From contig CAYMKU010000016.1 in the NCBI GenBank assembly GCA_964391015.1, forward strand, positions 16,297 through 80,296: a stretch of 64,000 nt of DNA, in the 5' to 3' direction. The position numbers and the translations under genes were made by a program. This document shows positions 28,074 to 38,191 of this stretch, one piece after another (the stretch's first letter is position 1; the number at the start of each line of letters is the position of its first letter). This DNA comes from XYD12-FULL-36-8 sp964391015. Its GTDB lineage: Bacteria > Bacteroidota > Ignavibacteria > Ignavibacteriales > Ignavibacteriaceae. A model generated the notes under the pieces. That model did no database searches, was not told the DNA's origin, and was given only the letters and a program-made list of their open reading frames with translations.

Positions 28074-29366
28074 ATGAGTCTCAAAGAAAAGATAGAAAAT
28101 AAATCGATAGTATTAGGCATTATTGGATTAGGATATGTAGGACTTCCATTAGCAGTAGAGTTTGGAAAAAAATACAAAGTAGTTGGATTTGATATTAATG
28201 AAAAAAGAATTGATGAATTAAGGAAAGGAAATGACAAAACACTCGAAGTAACCAACCAAGAATTATCTGAAGCTAAGAAATTATCATTTACAAATATTTT
28301 AGACGATTTAAGAGTAGTTGATATTTTTATCGTTACTGTTCCTACACCAGTTGATGAGTTCAAAATTCCAGATCTGACACCAGTGATAAAAGCCAGCGAG
28401 ACGGTGGGTAAAGTAATCAAAAGGGGTAATGTCGTAGTATATGAATCTACAGTTTACCCTGGCTGCACAGAAGAAGACTGCGTCCCTGTGATTGAAAAAT
28501 TTAGTGGATTAAAATTCAACAAAGATTTTTATTGTGGATACAGTCCAGAAAGGATTAACCCTGGTGACAAAGAACATAGAGTCAGCACTATCAAAAAAAT
28601 TGTTAGCGGCAGTACACCAGAAATTGCCGAGGCATTAAACACATTATACCTAAGCATTATAACTGTCGGAACCCATCTTGCTCCATCAATCAAAGTGGCA
28701 GAGGCAGCAAAGGTAATTGAAAATTCTCAACGAGATATTAACATTGCTTTCGTTAATGAATTATCCAAACTCTTTGATCTAATGGATATTGATACACTTG
28801 ATGTTTTAGAAGCTGCAGGTACAAAATGGAATTTCCTTCCATTCAGACCAGGTTTGGTCGGAGGACATTGTATAGGTGTTGATCCATATTATTTAACTCA
28901 CAAAGCTGTGAAATTGGGTTACAATCCTGAGATTATTTTAGCAGGGAGAAGAATTAATGATCAAATGGGAGTTTTCGTTGCATATCAATTGATCAAACTA
29001 ATGATAAAAAAAGAACATAAAGTGAATAATGCAAATGTTTTAGTTTTGGGAATCACATTCAAAGAAAATTGTCCTGATATTAGAAACTCAAGAGTAATTG
29101 ATATCATAAATGAGCTTAAATCCTTCGGCTGTATTGTTGATGTTTACGATCCATGGGCAGATAAAGAAGAAGTTAAACACGAATATGGAATTGATATACT
29201 CAGTAATTCTGATGAAATAAAAAAAGAATCTTATGCAGGTGTCATACTCGCTGTAGCCCATAATCAATTTAAGGAAATTGATTTCTCTTCGTTTCGTACG
29301 AGAGGCAGTGTTGTTTATGACGTCAAAGGAATTTTAAATCGTAATCTAGTTGATAATCGTCTTTAG
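28074..29366 (+). CDS. UDP-N-acetyl-hexosamine 6-dehydrogenase (TviB/WbpA-like)
   Basis: A 430-residue member of the UDP-glucose/GDP-mannose dehydrogenase family that oxidises C6 of a UDP-sugar twice with NAD+. The N-terminal Rossmann motif GIIGLGYVGLP is at 15-25, VPTPV near 91, YESTVYPGCTE near 122, and the catalytic cysteine is Cys266 in GGHCIGVDPYYL. The VGGHCIGVDPYYLT wording is that of the TviB/WbpA branch, which acts on UDP-GlcNAc or UDP-GalNAc rather than UDP-glucose. AAAGGA precedes the ATG. The epimerase gene follows 12 bases later. Confidence 0.9.
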   Translation: MSLKEKIENKSIVLGIIGLGYVGLPLAVEFGKKYKVVGFDINEKRIDELRKGNDKTLEVTNQELSEAKKLSFTNILDDLRVVDIFIVTVPTPVDEFKIPDLTPVIKASETVGKVIKRGNVVVYESTVYPGCTEEDCVPVIEKFSGLKFNKDFYCGYSPERINPGDKEHRVSTIKKIVSGSTPEIAEALNTLYLSIITVGTHLAPSIKVAEAAKVIENSQRDINIAFVNELSKLFDLMDIDTLDVLEAAGTKWNFLPFRPGLVGGHCIGVDPYYLTHKAVKLGYNPEIILAGRRINDQMGVFVAYQLIKLMIKKEHKVNNANVLVLGITFKENCPDIRNSRVIDIINELKSFGCIVDVYDPWADKEEVKHEYGIDILSNSDEIKKESYAGVILAVAHNQFKEIDFSSFRTRGSVVYDVKGILNRNLVDNRL

Positions 29367-29378
29367 AATATTCTAACA

Positions 29379-30395
29379 ATGCAAAAAAAAATACTTGTAA
29401 CGGGTGCAGCAGGTTTCATTGGATTTCATCTATCCCAAAAATTATGTGATAGCGGTTGGGGTGTAATAGGTTTAGATAATCTCAATGATTATTACGATGT
29501 AACTCTTAAAAAAGATCGCCTAGATTTACTTTTAACTAAACCCGGGTTTAAATTCCATAAAGTTGATCTTGTCGAAAAACAACCTATAAAAAAATTATTC
29601 TCAGAAGAAAACTTTGATTATGTAGTACACTTAGCTGCACAAGCAGGTGTTAGATATTCCTTAGTGAATCCATCTTCCTACATTGATAGTAATATTTCTG
29701 GTTTTTTGAATATTCTCGAAGGTTGTCGTCACTATCCAGTAAAGCATTTAATATATGCTTCCTCAAGTTCTGTCTATGGAGCAAACACTCGAATGCCTTT
29801 CTCAGTCCATGATAATGTAGATCATCCAGTTTCTCTTTACGCTGCAACAAAAAAAGCCAATGAATTAATGGCTCACACATATTCGAATTTGTATGGAATA
29901 CCTACCAGTGGTTTGAGATTTTTTACTGTTTACGGCCCATGGGGACGACCTGATATGGCACTATTCATCTTCACAAGAAAAATTGCAGAAGGAAAATCCA
30001 TTGATGTTTACAACAACGGTGAAATGAAAAGGGATTTTACATATATAGACGATATTGTTGAAGGCATCTTAAAACTTATCCCCGCAACCCCAAAACCAAA
30101 CCCTAATTGGGATGGCCTGAACCCTGATGCAGCATCCAGTTTTGCACCATATCGATTATATAATATCGGGAACAACCAGCCAGTAGAACTCCTTAAGTTT
30201 ATTGAAGTGATTGAAGCAAAAATAGGTAAAAAAGCCGTAATGAATTTCCTACCCATTCAACCTGGGGACGTACCAATAACCTATGCAAACGTAGATGATT
30301 TAATAAACACCATAGGGTTTAAACCTAATACTTCACTTGACGTAGGTATTACCAAATTTGTGCAGTGGTTTCGTGAGTATTATAAGGTTTGTTAA
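29379..30395 (+). CDS. UDP-uronate 4-epimerase (CapI-like)
   Basis: A 338-residue extended short-chain dehydrogenase/reductase. NAD-binding motif GAAGFIGFHL at 9-18, catalytic Ser near 130 and Tyr154-x3-Lys158 (YAATK). The stretches FFTVYGPWGRPDMA and RDFTYIDDIVEG are hallmarks of UDP-glucuronate 4-epimerases such as CapI. Because its partner is a TviB/WbpA-type dehydrogenase, the substrate here could instead be a UDP-N-acetyl-hexosaminuronate; that is inference. Probably co-transcribed with the dehydrogenase. A 12-bp palindrome ATCACATGTGAT follows at 30406-30417. Confidence 0.9.
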   Translation: MQKKILVTGAAGFIGFHLSQKLCDSGWGVIGLDNLNDYYDVTLKKDRLDLLLTKPGFKFHKVDLVEKQPIKKLFSEENFDYVVHLAAQAGVRYSLVNPSSYIDSNISGFLNILEGCRHYPVKHLIYASSSSVYGANTRMPFSVHDNVDHPVSLYAATKKANELMAHTYSNLYGIPTSGLRFFTVYGPWGRPDMALFIFTRKIAEGKSIDVYNNGEMKRDFTYIDDIVEGILKLIPATPKPNPNWDGLNPDAASSFAPYRLYNIGNNQPVELLKFIEVIEAKIGKKAVMNFLPIQPGDVPITYANVDDLINTIGFKPNTSLDVGITKFVQWFREYYKVC

Positions 30396-30628
30396 CTCCC
30401 CCTAAATCACATGTGATATAAAAAACCTTTTATGAAATTCCGGCTTTTATTTTCATTTTATTTTTGTATTATTCCAATCATATTTCTTTAATTAAAACAT
30501 AAAAAACGGGAGATATTTCGTAGCGAGGGCTACATGAACGGAATAATCTTTGCACATCATTTTTATTAACAATATTTCAAATTAAATCACTGATTTATTA
30601 TCTGATAATTAAGTCAATAAAAATTTTT

Positions 30629-33600
30629 ATGCTTTTCTTATCAAATAGGTTGCTTTTGTGTATTCCTTTTTTCTTGATAACATTAAAAAGTAACTCATAC
30701 TCCCAAACCTCTACAGAATATTTATCTAAAAAAGGAGGAGTTTGCTTTAGAACGGATGATGACCAACCAATTTCAAATTATTTAGAATATGCTGCCATAT
30801 TTAATCGTTATAATAAAAAATTTTCTTTGGCAATAAACTTAGGAATGGATGCAATAACCACAGATTATGTAAATAGTTTAAGACAGATTCAAACAAGTGG
30901 TCACGAAATAATGGATCATACACCATGGCACAGGACTAATTTCTTTTACACTAAATTATCTACCGATTATTATATTAACCACCCTGGTGTTCATAGAATT
31001 GCTGGCAATAAAGTTGAACTTAATCATGCTGTTGTTGATACATCATTAGCAAAAAGAACAGGGTATGTAAATATCAGCAGAGACACTATAACAAGTACGA
31101 GTGGAATGTTTTTAAAGTTCTCTAAGTCTGATTGTTACCTGTACTTTCCAACTATTAACGAGTTGGTATTTATTCACGAGTCGTTGGGATGGATAGATTC
31201 GAACAGAGTAAAAGTTTATGATTTTTGGCTTAATGATATAGATCTTGGTTCATACCAAAATATCAAGTTTTATAATTTCGATTATAATAACATTCACCTC
31301 TCTATTGATGCAATTAAAGCTTTAGGGGAAGAAACTCTTAGATTGTCAAACTATTACAATTTAGAAAGACCATTTTCTTGCGTACAACCTGGAGGATACC
31401 ATCCTCAATTTTATAAAAATGAGCTAAAGCAAGCATTGGGTGATGAACTGGGATATAAAGGAGCAGGTGTTTTTAATGAACCGAGTTTAAAAGTATTTAA
31501 CGAGTATAATCCTAACAATGATAAACAATTTGGAATGAATTATGGTGATTTTAGGGATGATAACTGGACTTTAACTCAATGTAAAGCATTAATAGCTGAC
31601 AGAATAGCAAAACATCGCGTGGTTTTTGGAGAAACTCATTTTAATTATAGTATCGGAGGACTGTTAGGAGGTTGGACAGGATTTTTAGGCAGAACAGAAA
31701 AACTTCTCCAATGGTGTATCGCAAGTAATGTACCTGTACGAACTTATTCAGAATGGGCAGATGTTTTATACAATCAAGTCCCAAATCCGAATGAGAATAT
31801 TTTTCCACCATTGAATGTTGATTTAGATTCAAATAATGTTCCTGACGGATATGATTCGACTGCGCTAGGAACCTTAAAAAAGAATGATGGCTACCCTTCT
31901 TCAAGTAACTATTGCTATACAATAAATAAGGTAGGACAGATATGTTCAATATCAGGTTTAGGTGGAATCGAGAAGGGCTACAATGAGTTTGAGATCTATA
32001 CAAAGGGGGATAAAGATGATTATATCGAAGTAACAATAAAAGTGGGAACGCAGGACCTGATCTATAAATTTCCTGCAACAAGTTCTAGTTGGAAAAAATA
32101 TAATCTTTCACAATCGGTAAATGGCAACACTTCCTTGTATATTCCTGTGGATGTTTCACTTATTAATATTTCAATTAAATGCTCAAATTATTCGAAGGGT
32201 GAAGTAAGAATCAGCAATATGAAGTTGGCAAAATCCTTATCTGGAAGTGCATATTTAAACATCGATCCGACATTCACCAATGTACTTTCACAATCAGGAA
32301 GCTGTACTTTTAATGTTTATTCGAATATAAATTGGTCAGTTACCGAGGACGCAAATTGGGTTACCGTATTACCTACAAGTATTTTGAATGACGGAATAAT
32401 TACTGCGACATATACCGAAAACTCAACAGATAGTCAAAGAGTGGCAACAATAACAGTCACAGGAGGTAATTTAACTAAAATATTAACTATTACTCAGGAG
32501 CGCATGAATCGCTTAGAAGTCACACCGACTGAACAATATGTAGTTAACACCGCCGGCAGCACCTTTATCACAACAAATTCAAATGTAAATTGGACTGTTA
32601 GTGATAATGCCCCCTGGTTGACATTATCAACTTCATCTGGATTAGATAATGACACCATTTATGTAACATATACATCTAACGGTGCAATTAATCAAAGAAC
32701 AGGAACAATAACCTTTACTGGTGGAGGAATAACTAAAGTAGCTACCATGACACAGCAAGGTGGGGATGTTGATTGCAATTGTCCCTCAAATATGATATCG
32801 CTTTGGAAATTTAACGATACAACAAACTCCAAGTACGTGGAAATTTATAATGGAATTGATGGACAAATAGGAACAAATGCACCTACGCCAACTAAGGGTA
32901 TCATCAGTGGCGGACAACTGTTTGACGGTATTGACGACGAAATAAACATACCCGCCAATTCCCTTTTTGATTTTTTGAAAGATTCAAGTTTTAGTGTTGA
33001 ATTCTGGTTTAAACACCCTAATACATTAACAGGAAATGAGGTTATAATAGGTCGTGATGATGCAAGTACTCAACTTCACTGGTGGGTTGGTCTTAACACG
33101 CAAGGAAAAACTACATTTTATCTAATATCAACTAGTGGTCAGAGTTATAATGCAATAGGAACAAAATCACTAATTGACAGCACATGGCACCAAATAGTAG
33201 CAGTTCGCGATGCAGGAGCAAATCAACTAAGAATATATGTGGATGGGGCTTTAGAGAAGGCAACATATACAACATATACAAGCGGATTCAATTCGGCCAC
33301 AGCCAATTTAAATATTGGGTGGTTAAATCTAAGCAACGGATTTCATTTTAAAGGCGCTATTGATGAAGTGGCAATCTACGGTAAAGTATTAAGTCAAAGT
33401 GAAATTCAAAATCATTATGAAGCTGGATTGGCTGGATTAAGTTATTGTGATTATAAAGTATCACTTGCAGCTACTCTATTGCTTGAGGGAGCATATAATT
33501 CGATTAAAGATAGTATGAATACATTGATTAATGATTACATACCCAAAACTTCACCATATACTCAAGATCCCCGTACAGTATCAACTGTGCCACAGAACGT

Positions 33601-34138
33601 AGTGGATTGGTTATTGATTGAACTCAAATCAGACTCTTCCAGTTCTTCGGCTATATCTCGCAGTGTGTTCTTGCATAGAGACGGAAATATTGTCGCTGAT
33701 GATGGAATTAAGCACAATATTTGGATGGGAACTAAGCCTGGAAATTATTATTTGATAATCAAACATCGTAACTCAATTGAAACATGGAGCACAAACCCTT
33801 TAGTTTTAAGCCCAGAGGGTACAAGTTATAATTTTACTTTTGATTCCTCAAAAGCGTACGGAAACAATATGGTGAAGATTGGAAATAAATGGTGTATCTA
33901 TGCAGGAGATATTAACCAAGATAATATTATTGATGGTGCAGATGTTACAAATTGTTTCAACGCATCTAATTCAGGATTATTGGGTTATATTATTACTGAT
34001 ATCACAGGCGATGGTTTTGTAGATGGAACAGATGTAACGATAGTACTCAATAATAGTAATTCGGGAATAAATGCATTGTATCCTTTTCTACAATATCCCA
34101 AAATTCAAAAATGCATAATCAATTTAATTTCAGAATAG
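30629..34138 (+). CDS. Secreted NodB-like deacetylase with BACON, LamG-like and dockerin-like modules
   Basis: A 1169-residue exported multidomain protein with a signal peptide (about 1-26). The N-terminal NodB/CE4-like domain has motif 1 as RTDDDQ (residues 41-46, aspartates 43-44 aligning with the DD of TFDDG) and motif 2 as HTPWH (His97, His101), the usual metal ligands. A Ca-binding-like DLDSNNVPDGYD and a carbohydrate-binding-like region follow (to about 540). Two BACON domains (about 546-712) come next, then a LamG-like domain (about 718-935), the DWLLIELKS module shared with the gene at 17146, and a dockerin-like end (DINQDNIIDGAD, DITGDGFVDGTD). No type IX tail. Probably modifies or binds the polysaccharide made by this locus. 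The start is uncertain; no clear ribosome-binding site. Confidence 0.85.
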   Translation: MLFLSNRLLLCIPFFLITLKSNSYSQTSTEYLSKKGGVCFRTDDDQPISNYLEYAAIFNRYNKKFSLAINLGMDAITTDYVNSLRQIQTSGHEIMDHTPWHRTNFFYTKLSTDYYINHPGVHRIAGNKVELNHAVVDTSLAKRTGYVNISRDTITSTSGMFLKFSKSDCYLYFPTINELVFIHESLGWIDSNRVKVYDFWLNDIDLGSYQNIKFYNFDYNNIHLSIDAIKALGEETLRLSNYYNLERPFSCVQPGGYHPQFYKNELKQALGDELGYKGAGVFNEPSLKVFNEYNPNNDKQFGMNYGDFRDDNWTLTQCKALIADRIAKHRVVFGETHFNYSIGGLLGGWTGFLGRTEKLLQWCIASNVPVRTYSEWADVLYNQVPNPNENIFPPLNVDLDSNNVPDGYDSTALGTLKKNDGYPSSSNYCYTINKVGQICSISGLGGIEKGYNEFEIYTKGDKDDYIEVTIKVGTQDLIYKFPATSSSWKKYNLSQSVNGNTSLYIPVDVSLINISIKCSNYSKGEVRISNMKLAKSLSGSAYLNIDPTFTNVLSQSGSCTFNVYSNINWSVTEDANWVTVLPTSILNDGIITATYTENSTDSQRVATITVTGGNLTKILTITQERMNRLEVTPTEQYVVNTAGSTFITTNSNVNWTVSDNAPWLTLSTSSGLDNDTIYVTYTSNGAINQRTGTITFTGGGITKVATMTQQGGDVDCNCPSNMISLWKFNDTTNSKYVEIYNGIDGQIGTNAPTPTKGIISGGQLFDGIDDEINIPANSLFDFLKDSSFSVEFWFKHPNTLTGNEVIIGRDDASTQLHWWVGLNTQGKTTFYLISTSGQSYNAIGTKSLIDSTWHQIVAVRDAGANQLRIYVDGALEKATYTTYTSGFNSATANLNIGWLNLSNGFHFKGAIDEVAIYGKVLSQSEIQNHYEAGLAGLSYCDYKVSLAATLLLEGAYNSIKDSMNTLINDYIPKTSPYTQDPRTVSTVPQNVVDWLLIELKSDSSSSSAISRSVFLHRDGNIVADDGIKHNIWMGTKPGNYYLIIKHRNSIETWSTNPLVLSPEGTSYNFTFDSSKAYGNNMVKIGNKWCIYAGDINQDNIIDGADVTNCFNASNSGLLGYIITDITGDGFVDGTDVTIVLNNSNSGINALYPFLQYPKIQKCIINLISE

Positions 34139-34723
34139 AATAACACTATAAATTACCTAAGAAGCAGTAACAAATTGATATTACATATGAATGACGCGAT
34201 TAAAAATGATTAAAGTTTTGTAAATGAAAAAACATTCCAAAATGTTAATCTAAAGAACTATTCAAGTCAGCAATAATCGCAAAAAATCTACTAACAAAAA
34301 TTTATCCCACAAATAACCCATGTAGAATTTATTAGAAATTTTCTTATTTCAACTAATTGCAATAATATATGTCACAAATGGTCTAATTTTTATTAAGATA
34401 ATGCTCACTAACTCAATAGGAAAATATTTAGATAACAATCTTCTGTAAAATTCAAACTTAGAAACAAATCACTACTTCCCCCTCAAAAAAATGAACACCA
34501 TGAATTATTTATCCAAGTCTAAATTAAACTTAGCTTGTAGTAGTTTTAATAAGAATTGATTTGTCATTTTTATCTATTATTTTTGAAATAATATTAAAAC
34601 TATATTTTGCATATATTTTTATTGTTCATTTACCAATCAGTTTGTTAATTTTCAAATAAAGAAATATTTATCAGTTAGGCACATAACTTGCGTAATAATA
34701 AGTCGTTATAACTAAAATATTGA
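34139..34723. other. Intergenic region between the two deacetylase paralogues
   Basis: 585 AT-rich bases without a supported ORF, strong terminator or repeat. Its size suggests the second paralogue has its own promoter. Confidence 0.3.
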
Positions 34724-37162
34724 ATGGTAATGTCAAAAAAAGGTGATTATACCTCATTCATCACAAAAATATCTTTAACAATTATCTTGTGGGTTATTAA
34801 CACATCTGGTATTATCTATGCTCAATCCACAAGTACATATATCTCTAAGCGAGGAGGAATATGTTTTAGAACTGATGATGACCAGCCTATCTCTAATTAT
34901 CTCGACTATGCTGCATTGTTTAATAAATACAAACAGAAATTTACCTTCGCAATCAACTTTGGCATGGATGCAATGACCGTAGAATATGCCAACAAATTGA
35001 GAGAAATTCAATATAGTGGTCACGAATTATTGGACCACACTCCTTGGCATAGAACTAACTTCTTTTATACTAAATTATCTACAGATTATTACTATAATCA
35101 CCCTGGTGTTCATAGAATTGATGGAAATAAAGTTGAACTTAATTTTGCTGATCCTGATATTGCTTTCGCGAAAAGAACTGGTTATGTTAATATAAAAAAA
35201 GATACTATTATAAGCCTAAGCGGAATATTTTCAATTTTCTCTAAATCAGATTGTTATTTATACTTTCCATCATTAAATAAATTGGTTTTTATTCATGAAA
35301 CACTTGGTTGGTTAGATGACAACACTCTAAGAGTTACAGATGTGTGGTCTAACAGTGTCGATCTTGGTTCACATCAGAATGTTCAGTTTTATAATTTTGA
35401 TTATGACAACATTCATCTAACCACTGACGGAATAAAGGCATTATCAGAAGAACAGCTTAGATTCGCAGATTATTATAACTTACTTAGGCCATATTCCTGG
35501 GTTCAACCAGGAGGATACCATCCTCATCTCTATAAAAATGAGATGAAAGTAGCATTAGGCGATGGGCTCGGCTATAAATCGGCAGGAATTTTTCCTGACC
35601 CTGGACTAAAAGTTTTTAATGAATACAATCCTAATAACGACAAGCAATTTGGAATGAACTATGGTGATTTTAGAGACGATAATTGGACATTTGATCAGTG
35701 TAAATCTTTTATCGCACATAGAATAGCAAAACATCATGTGGTTTTTGGAGAAACACATTTCACATTTAGTATTGGCGGTTTATTGGGAGGGTGGTCAGGT
35801 TTCTTAGATAGAACAGAAAAGCTAATACAATGGTGTCTCGTGAATAACATACCTATCCATACCTATTCGGAATGGGCAGATATTTTATACAATCAAACTC
35901 CTGATCCTAATGAAAATATTTTCCCTCCTTTAAATGTTGATCTGGATTCTAATAGTATCTCTGATGGATATGATAAAGCCGTCGAGGGAGCTCTAGACAA
36001 GACTGATGGATATCCTTCAGCAAGTGACTTCTGTTATTCAATAAATAAAGTTGGACAATTTTGCTCAATTACTGACTTGGGAGGAATAGAGAAAGGTTAT
36101 AACAATTTTGAATTTTGGGTCAAAGGTGAACAAGGAGATACAATTGATGTCATCTTCCTTGTAGGTACTGATAATTATTTACATTATAAATTCCCGGCAA
36201 CAAGTTCTGTATGGAAAAAATACAACCTAGCACAATCCTTATCAAGGGATACTTCTTTATTCATTCCCGAAGATGTATCTGTGATCTCATGGACAATTAA
36301 GTGCATTAATTATACCTCTGGAGATATTAAAGTAAGTGGATTTAGTCTTAAACCTATACAAACTAAAAACTATATTACTGTCGCTCCATCATATGCCAAT
36401 ATTCCTTCTCAAGCAGGACAAACAAATTTCAAAGTCTATTCTAATATCAATTGGATAGTAGATGAGAATACTGGTTGGTTTACCGTTTCAATAGACTCAA
36501 ATAAGAATGGATACCAACTAAAGACGAATTATCAGACAAATACCTCTTTCCTTCCAAGGTCAGGTGATATCACGATTTCAGGTGGAGGAATAATCAAAAC
36601 TATTACCGTTACACAAGATGCTGCCCCATTTGTATTGGCAGTTTCACCATCCGAACAACGCATCCCGTATATTGCCGATAGTATTTATTTCTCAGTTCTG
36701 TATAATTCTAATTGGACAGTGACTCACGATGCAGACTGGTTTTCAGTATTTCCTCAAAGCGGATATAAAGATGACACGTTGATTGTGGTATGCTCTGAAA
36801 ACACAACTGATCGAGTTAGAGTGGGAAGTATTACAATTGTTGGTGGCGGAATGAGTAAAACTGTTTTGATTATTCAAGATGCGAATAATAGACCACCAGA
36901 AAATTTCGAGCTGTTGCAAAACTATCCGAACCCATTTAATCCAGAGACTAAAATAAAATTTAGACTACCTAAACAAACTCATGTTTCGCTAAAAGTATTT
37001 GATATTTTGGGTAGCGAAGTGAAAACTGTATTGAATGAGGAAAAACCTCTTGGAAATTATGAAATTGAATTCGATGCCTCAGACCTGGCAAGCGGCATTT
37101 ATTTCTATCGCTTGCAAACGAACGAAGTAATTTATACAAAAAAAATGATCCATCTCAAATAA
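34724..37162 (+). CDS. Secreted NodB-like deacetylase with BACON and type IX sorting domains
   Basis: An 812-residue paralogue of the preceding protein. The first 540 or so residues align throughout, including RTDDDQ (49-54) and HTPWH (His105, His109), FGMNYGDFRDDNW and VDLDSNSISDGYD. Two BACON domains follow (about 548-725), then the type IX sorting domain with NYPNPFNPE, ending KKMIHLK. Thus the same catalytic head is coupled to two different tails: dockerin-like in the paralogue, sorting domain here. Likely surface-exposed and acting on the exopolysaccharide; substrate unknown. The ATG at 34724 and one at 34730 are both possible starts. Confidence 0.87.
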   Translation: MVMSKKGDYTSFITKISLTIILWVINTSGIIYAQSTSTYISKRGGICFRTDDDQPISNYLDYAALFNKYKQKFTFAINFGMDAMTVEYANKLREIQYSGHELLDHTPWHRTNFFYTKLSTDYYYNHPGVHRIDGNKVELNFADPDIAFAKRTGYVNIKKDTIISLSGIFSIFSKSDCYLYFPSLNKLVFIHETLGWLDDNTLRVTDVWSNSVDLGSHQNVQFYNFDYDNIHLTTDGIKALSEEQLRFADYYNLLRPYSWVQPGGYHPHLYKNEMKVALGDGLGYKSAGIFPDPGLKVFNEYNPNNDKQFGMNYGDFRDDNWTFDQCKSFIAHRIAKHHVVFGETHFTFSIGGLLGGWSGFLDRTEKLIQWCLVNNIPIHTYSEWADILYNQTPDPNENIFPPLNVDLDSNSISDGYDKAVEGALDKTDGYPSASDFCYSINKVGQFCSITDLGGIEKGYNNFEFWVKGEQGDTIDVIFLVGTDNYLHYKFPATSSVWKKYNLAQSLSRDTSLFIPEDVSVISWTIKCINYTSGDIKVSGFSLKPIQTKNYITVAPSYANIPSQAGQTNFKVYSNINWIVDENTGWFTVSIDSNKNGYQLKTNYQTNTSFLPRSGDITISGGGIIKTITVTQDAAPFVLAVSPSEQRIPYIADSIYFSVLYNSNWTVTHDADWFSVFPQSGYKDDTLIVVCSENTTDRVRVGSITIVGGGMSKTVLIIQDANNRPPENFELLQNYPNPFNPETKIKFRLPKQTHVSLKVFDILGSEVKTVLNEEKPLGNYEIEFDASDLASGIYFYRLQTNEVIYTKKMIHLK

Positions 37163-37206
37163 AACCTATTTATTAAGATTATTGTCTATTCAAAGTAAAT
37201 ATTTTT

Positions 37207-37704
37207 ATGGCACAACAACATTCATTCGACATTATTTCTGAAATTGATCTGCAAGAAGCTGATAATGCGATAAATCAAGCATTGAAAGAAATAAACCAGC
37301 GATACGATTTAAAAGATTCTCACACAACTATTGAGCTTAATAAAAAGGAAAAACTTCTTTCAATTAATACAAGGGATGATTATTCTCTAAAGGCAAGCTA
37401 TGACATTCTCCAAACCAAATTTATTAGAAGAGGAATATCCGTTAAAGCCCTAAAACCTAAAGAAGCTGAAGAAGCAGCAGGCGGCAGGTTAAAACAGATA
37501 ATTATTTTGCAAAGCGGCATCACTAAAGATAATGCCAAACGCATAACAAAAATGATAAAGGACCTTCAGCTCAGAGTTAACACACAAATTCAAGATGAGC
37601 AAATACGAGTACAAGGAGCGAAAATAGATGATCTCCAAACTGTAATAAAAATGGTTAAAGAAGCAGATTTAGATTTTCCAACTCAGTTTGTAAATCTCAA
37701 ATAA
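37207..37704 (+). CDS. yajQ: YajQ family nucleotide-binding protein
   Basis: A 165-residue cytoplasmic protein with the YajQ hallmarks: FDIISEIDLQEADNAINQA at the N terminus, RYDLKDS, and GRLKQIIILQSGI in the middle. Length is standard for the family. YajQ proteins bind cyclic di-GMP in some bacteria and have been linked to regulation and phage assembly; the role here is unknown. It follows the second deacetylase by 44 bases. Confidence 0.93.
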   Translation: MAQQHSFDIISEIDLQEADNAINQALKEINQRYDLKDSHTTIELNKKEKLLSINTRDDYSLKASYDILQTKFIRRGISVKALKPKEAEEAAGGRLKQIIILQSGITKDNAKRITKMIKDLQLRVNTQIQDEQIRVQGAKIDDLQTVIKMVKEADLDFPTQFVNLK

Positions 37705-37822
37705 TTCTAATTAATTTATCTACAGAACACTTAAAATCCTTTTTTATCAGTGGGAAAACAATTTCAAGTATACATTAGGAATGTGTAAATAATAAATTTT
37801 TTATCTAAATCATGCTTTAAAT

Positions 37823-37847
37823 AAAAAAATCCGGACTAAGCCGGATT
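37823..37847 (-). terminator. Intrinsic terminator at the end of the division cluster
   Basis: Minus-strand stem AATCCGG/CCGGATT with a 6-base loop, followed by seven T. It lies 32 bases past the stop of the 43-residue membrane protein and would end the division cluster transcript. Confidence 0.85.
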
Positions 37848-37878
37848 AAAATTGAATTGAAAACTATTTAACTAAAAA

Positions 37879-38010
37879 TCACTTACTCGAACTATAAGAG
37901 ATTGTAAATTCTTCTTCATTACCCGCCGTTTTAACTGCCCACACTCCAACAAAGGCGTTTATAACAACCATTGCCAGAAAAACTATTCCGAATAATTCTA
38001 ATAAATTCAT
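37879..38010 (-). CDS. 43-residue membrane protein downstream of ftsZ
   Basis: A small ORF with one predicted transmembrane helix (about 5-25, IVFLAMVVINAFVGVW) and a polar C-terminal tail containing NEEEF. GGGAG lies 5 bases before the ATG and a strong terminator follows the stop, which argues that it is a real gene. It is 181 bases downstream of ftsZ in the same direction. No family recognised. The division context is suggestive only. Confidence 0.6.
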   Translation of the reverse strand: MNLLELFGIVFLAMVVINAFVGVWAVKTAGNEEEFTISYSSSK

Positions 38011-38191
38011 TTCTACTCCCTGACCAAGATTTGATTATTATTTTTTTCTTAAAAAACCTACTTATTTCAAATTTTTAGCCTCAACAATTAAACCAGTTAA
38101 AAATCGCCTATTTTCTACTGATTTATACATTTTTGAACCTTTTGGTTACCGAGCAAGAAACTTTTCCATGTAAAAAAGTAAATACGACGCT

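Noticed and set aside
28061..28420. Minus-strand ORF overlapping the 6-dehydrogenase start
   Set aside because: Antisense to the Rossmann motif of a clear enzyme, with a low-complexity Ser/Phe-rich product.
30406..30417. ATCACATGTGAT as a CRP-type site
   Set aside because: Perfect palindrome but with a spacing unlike CRP sites, and it lies after the epimerase stop, more than 200 bases from the next start.
30629..37162. Glycoside hydrolase identity for the paired secreted proteins
   Set aside because: The GHExxDHTPWH pattern with an upstream Asp pair fits a NodB-type deacetylase better than any hydrolase fold I recognise.
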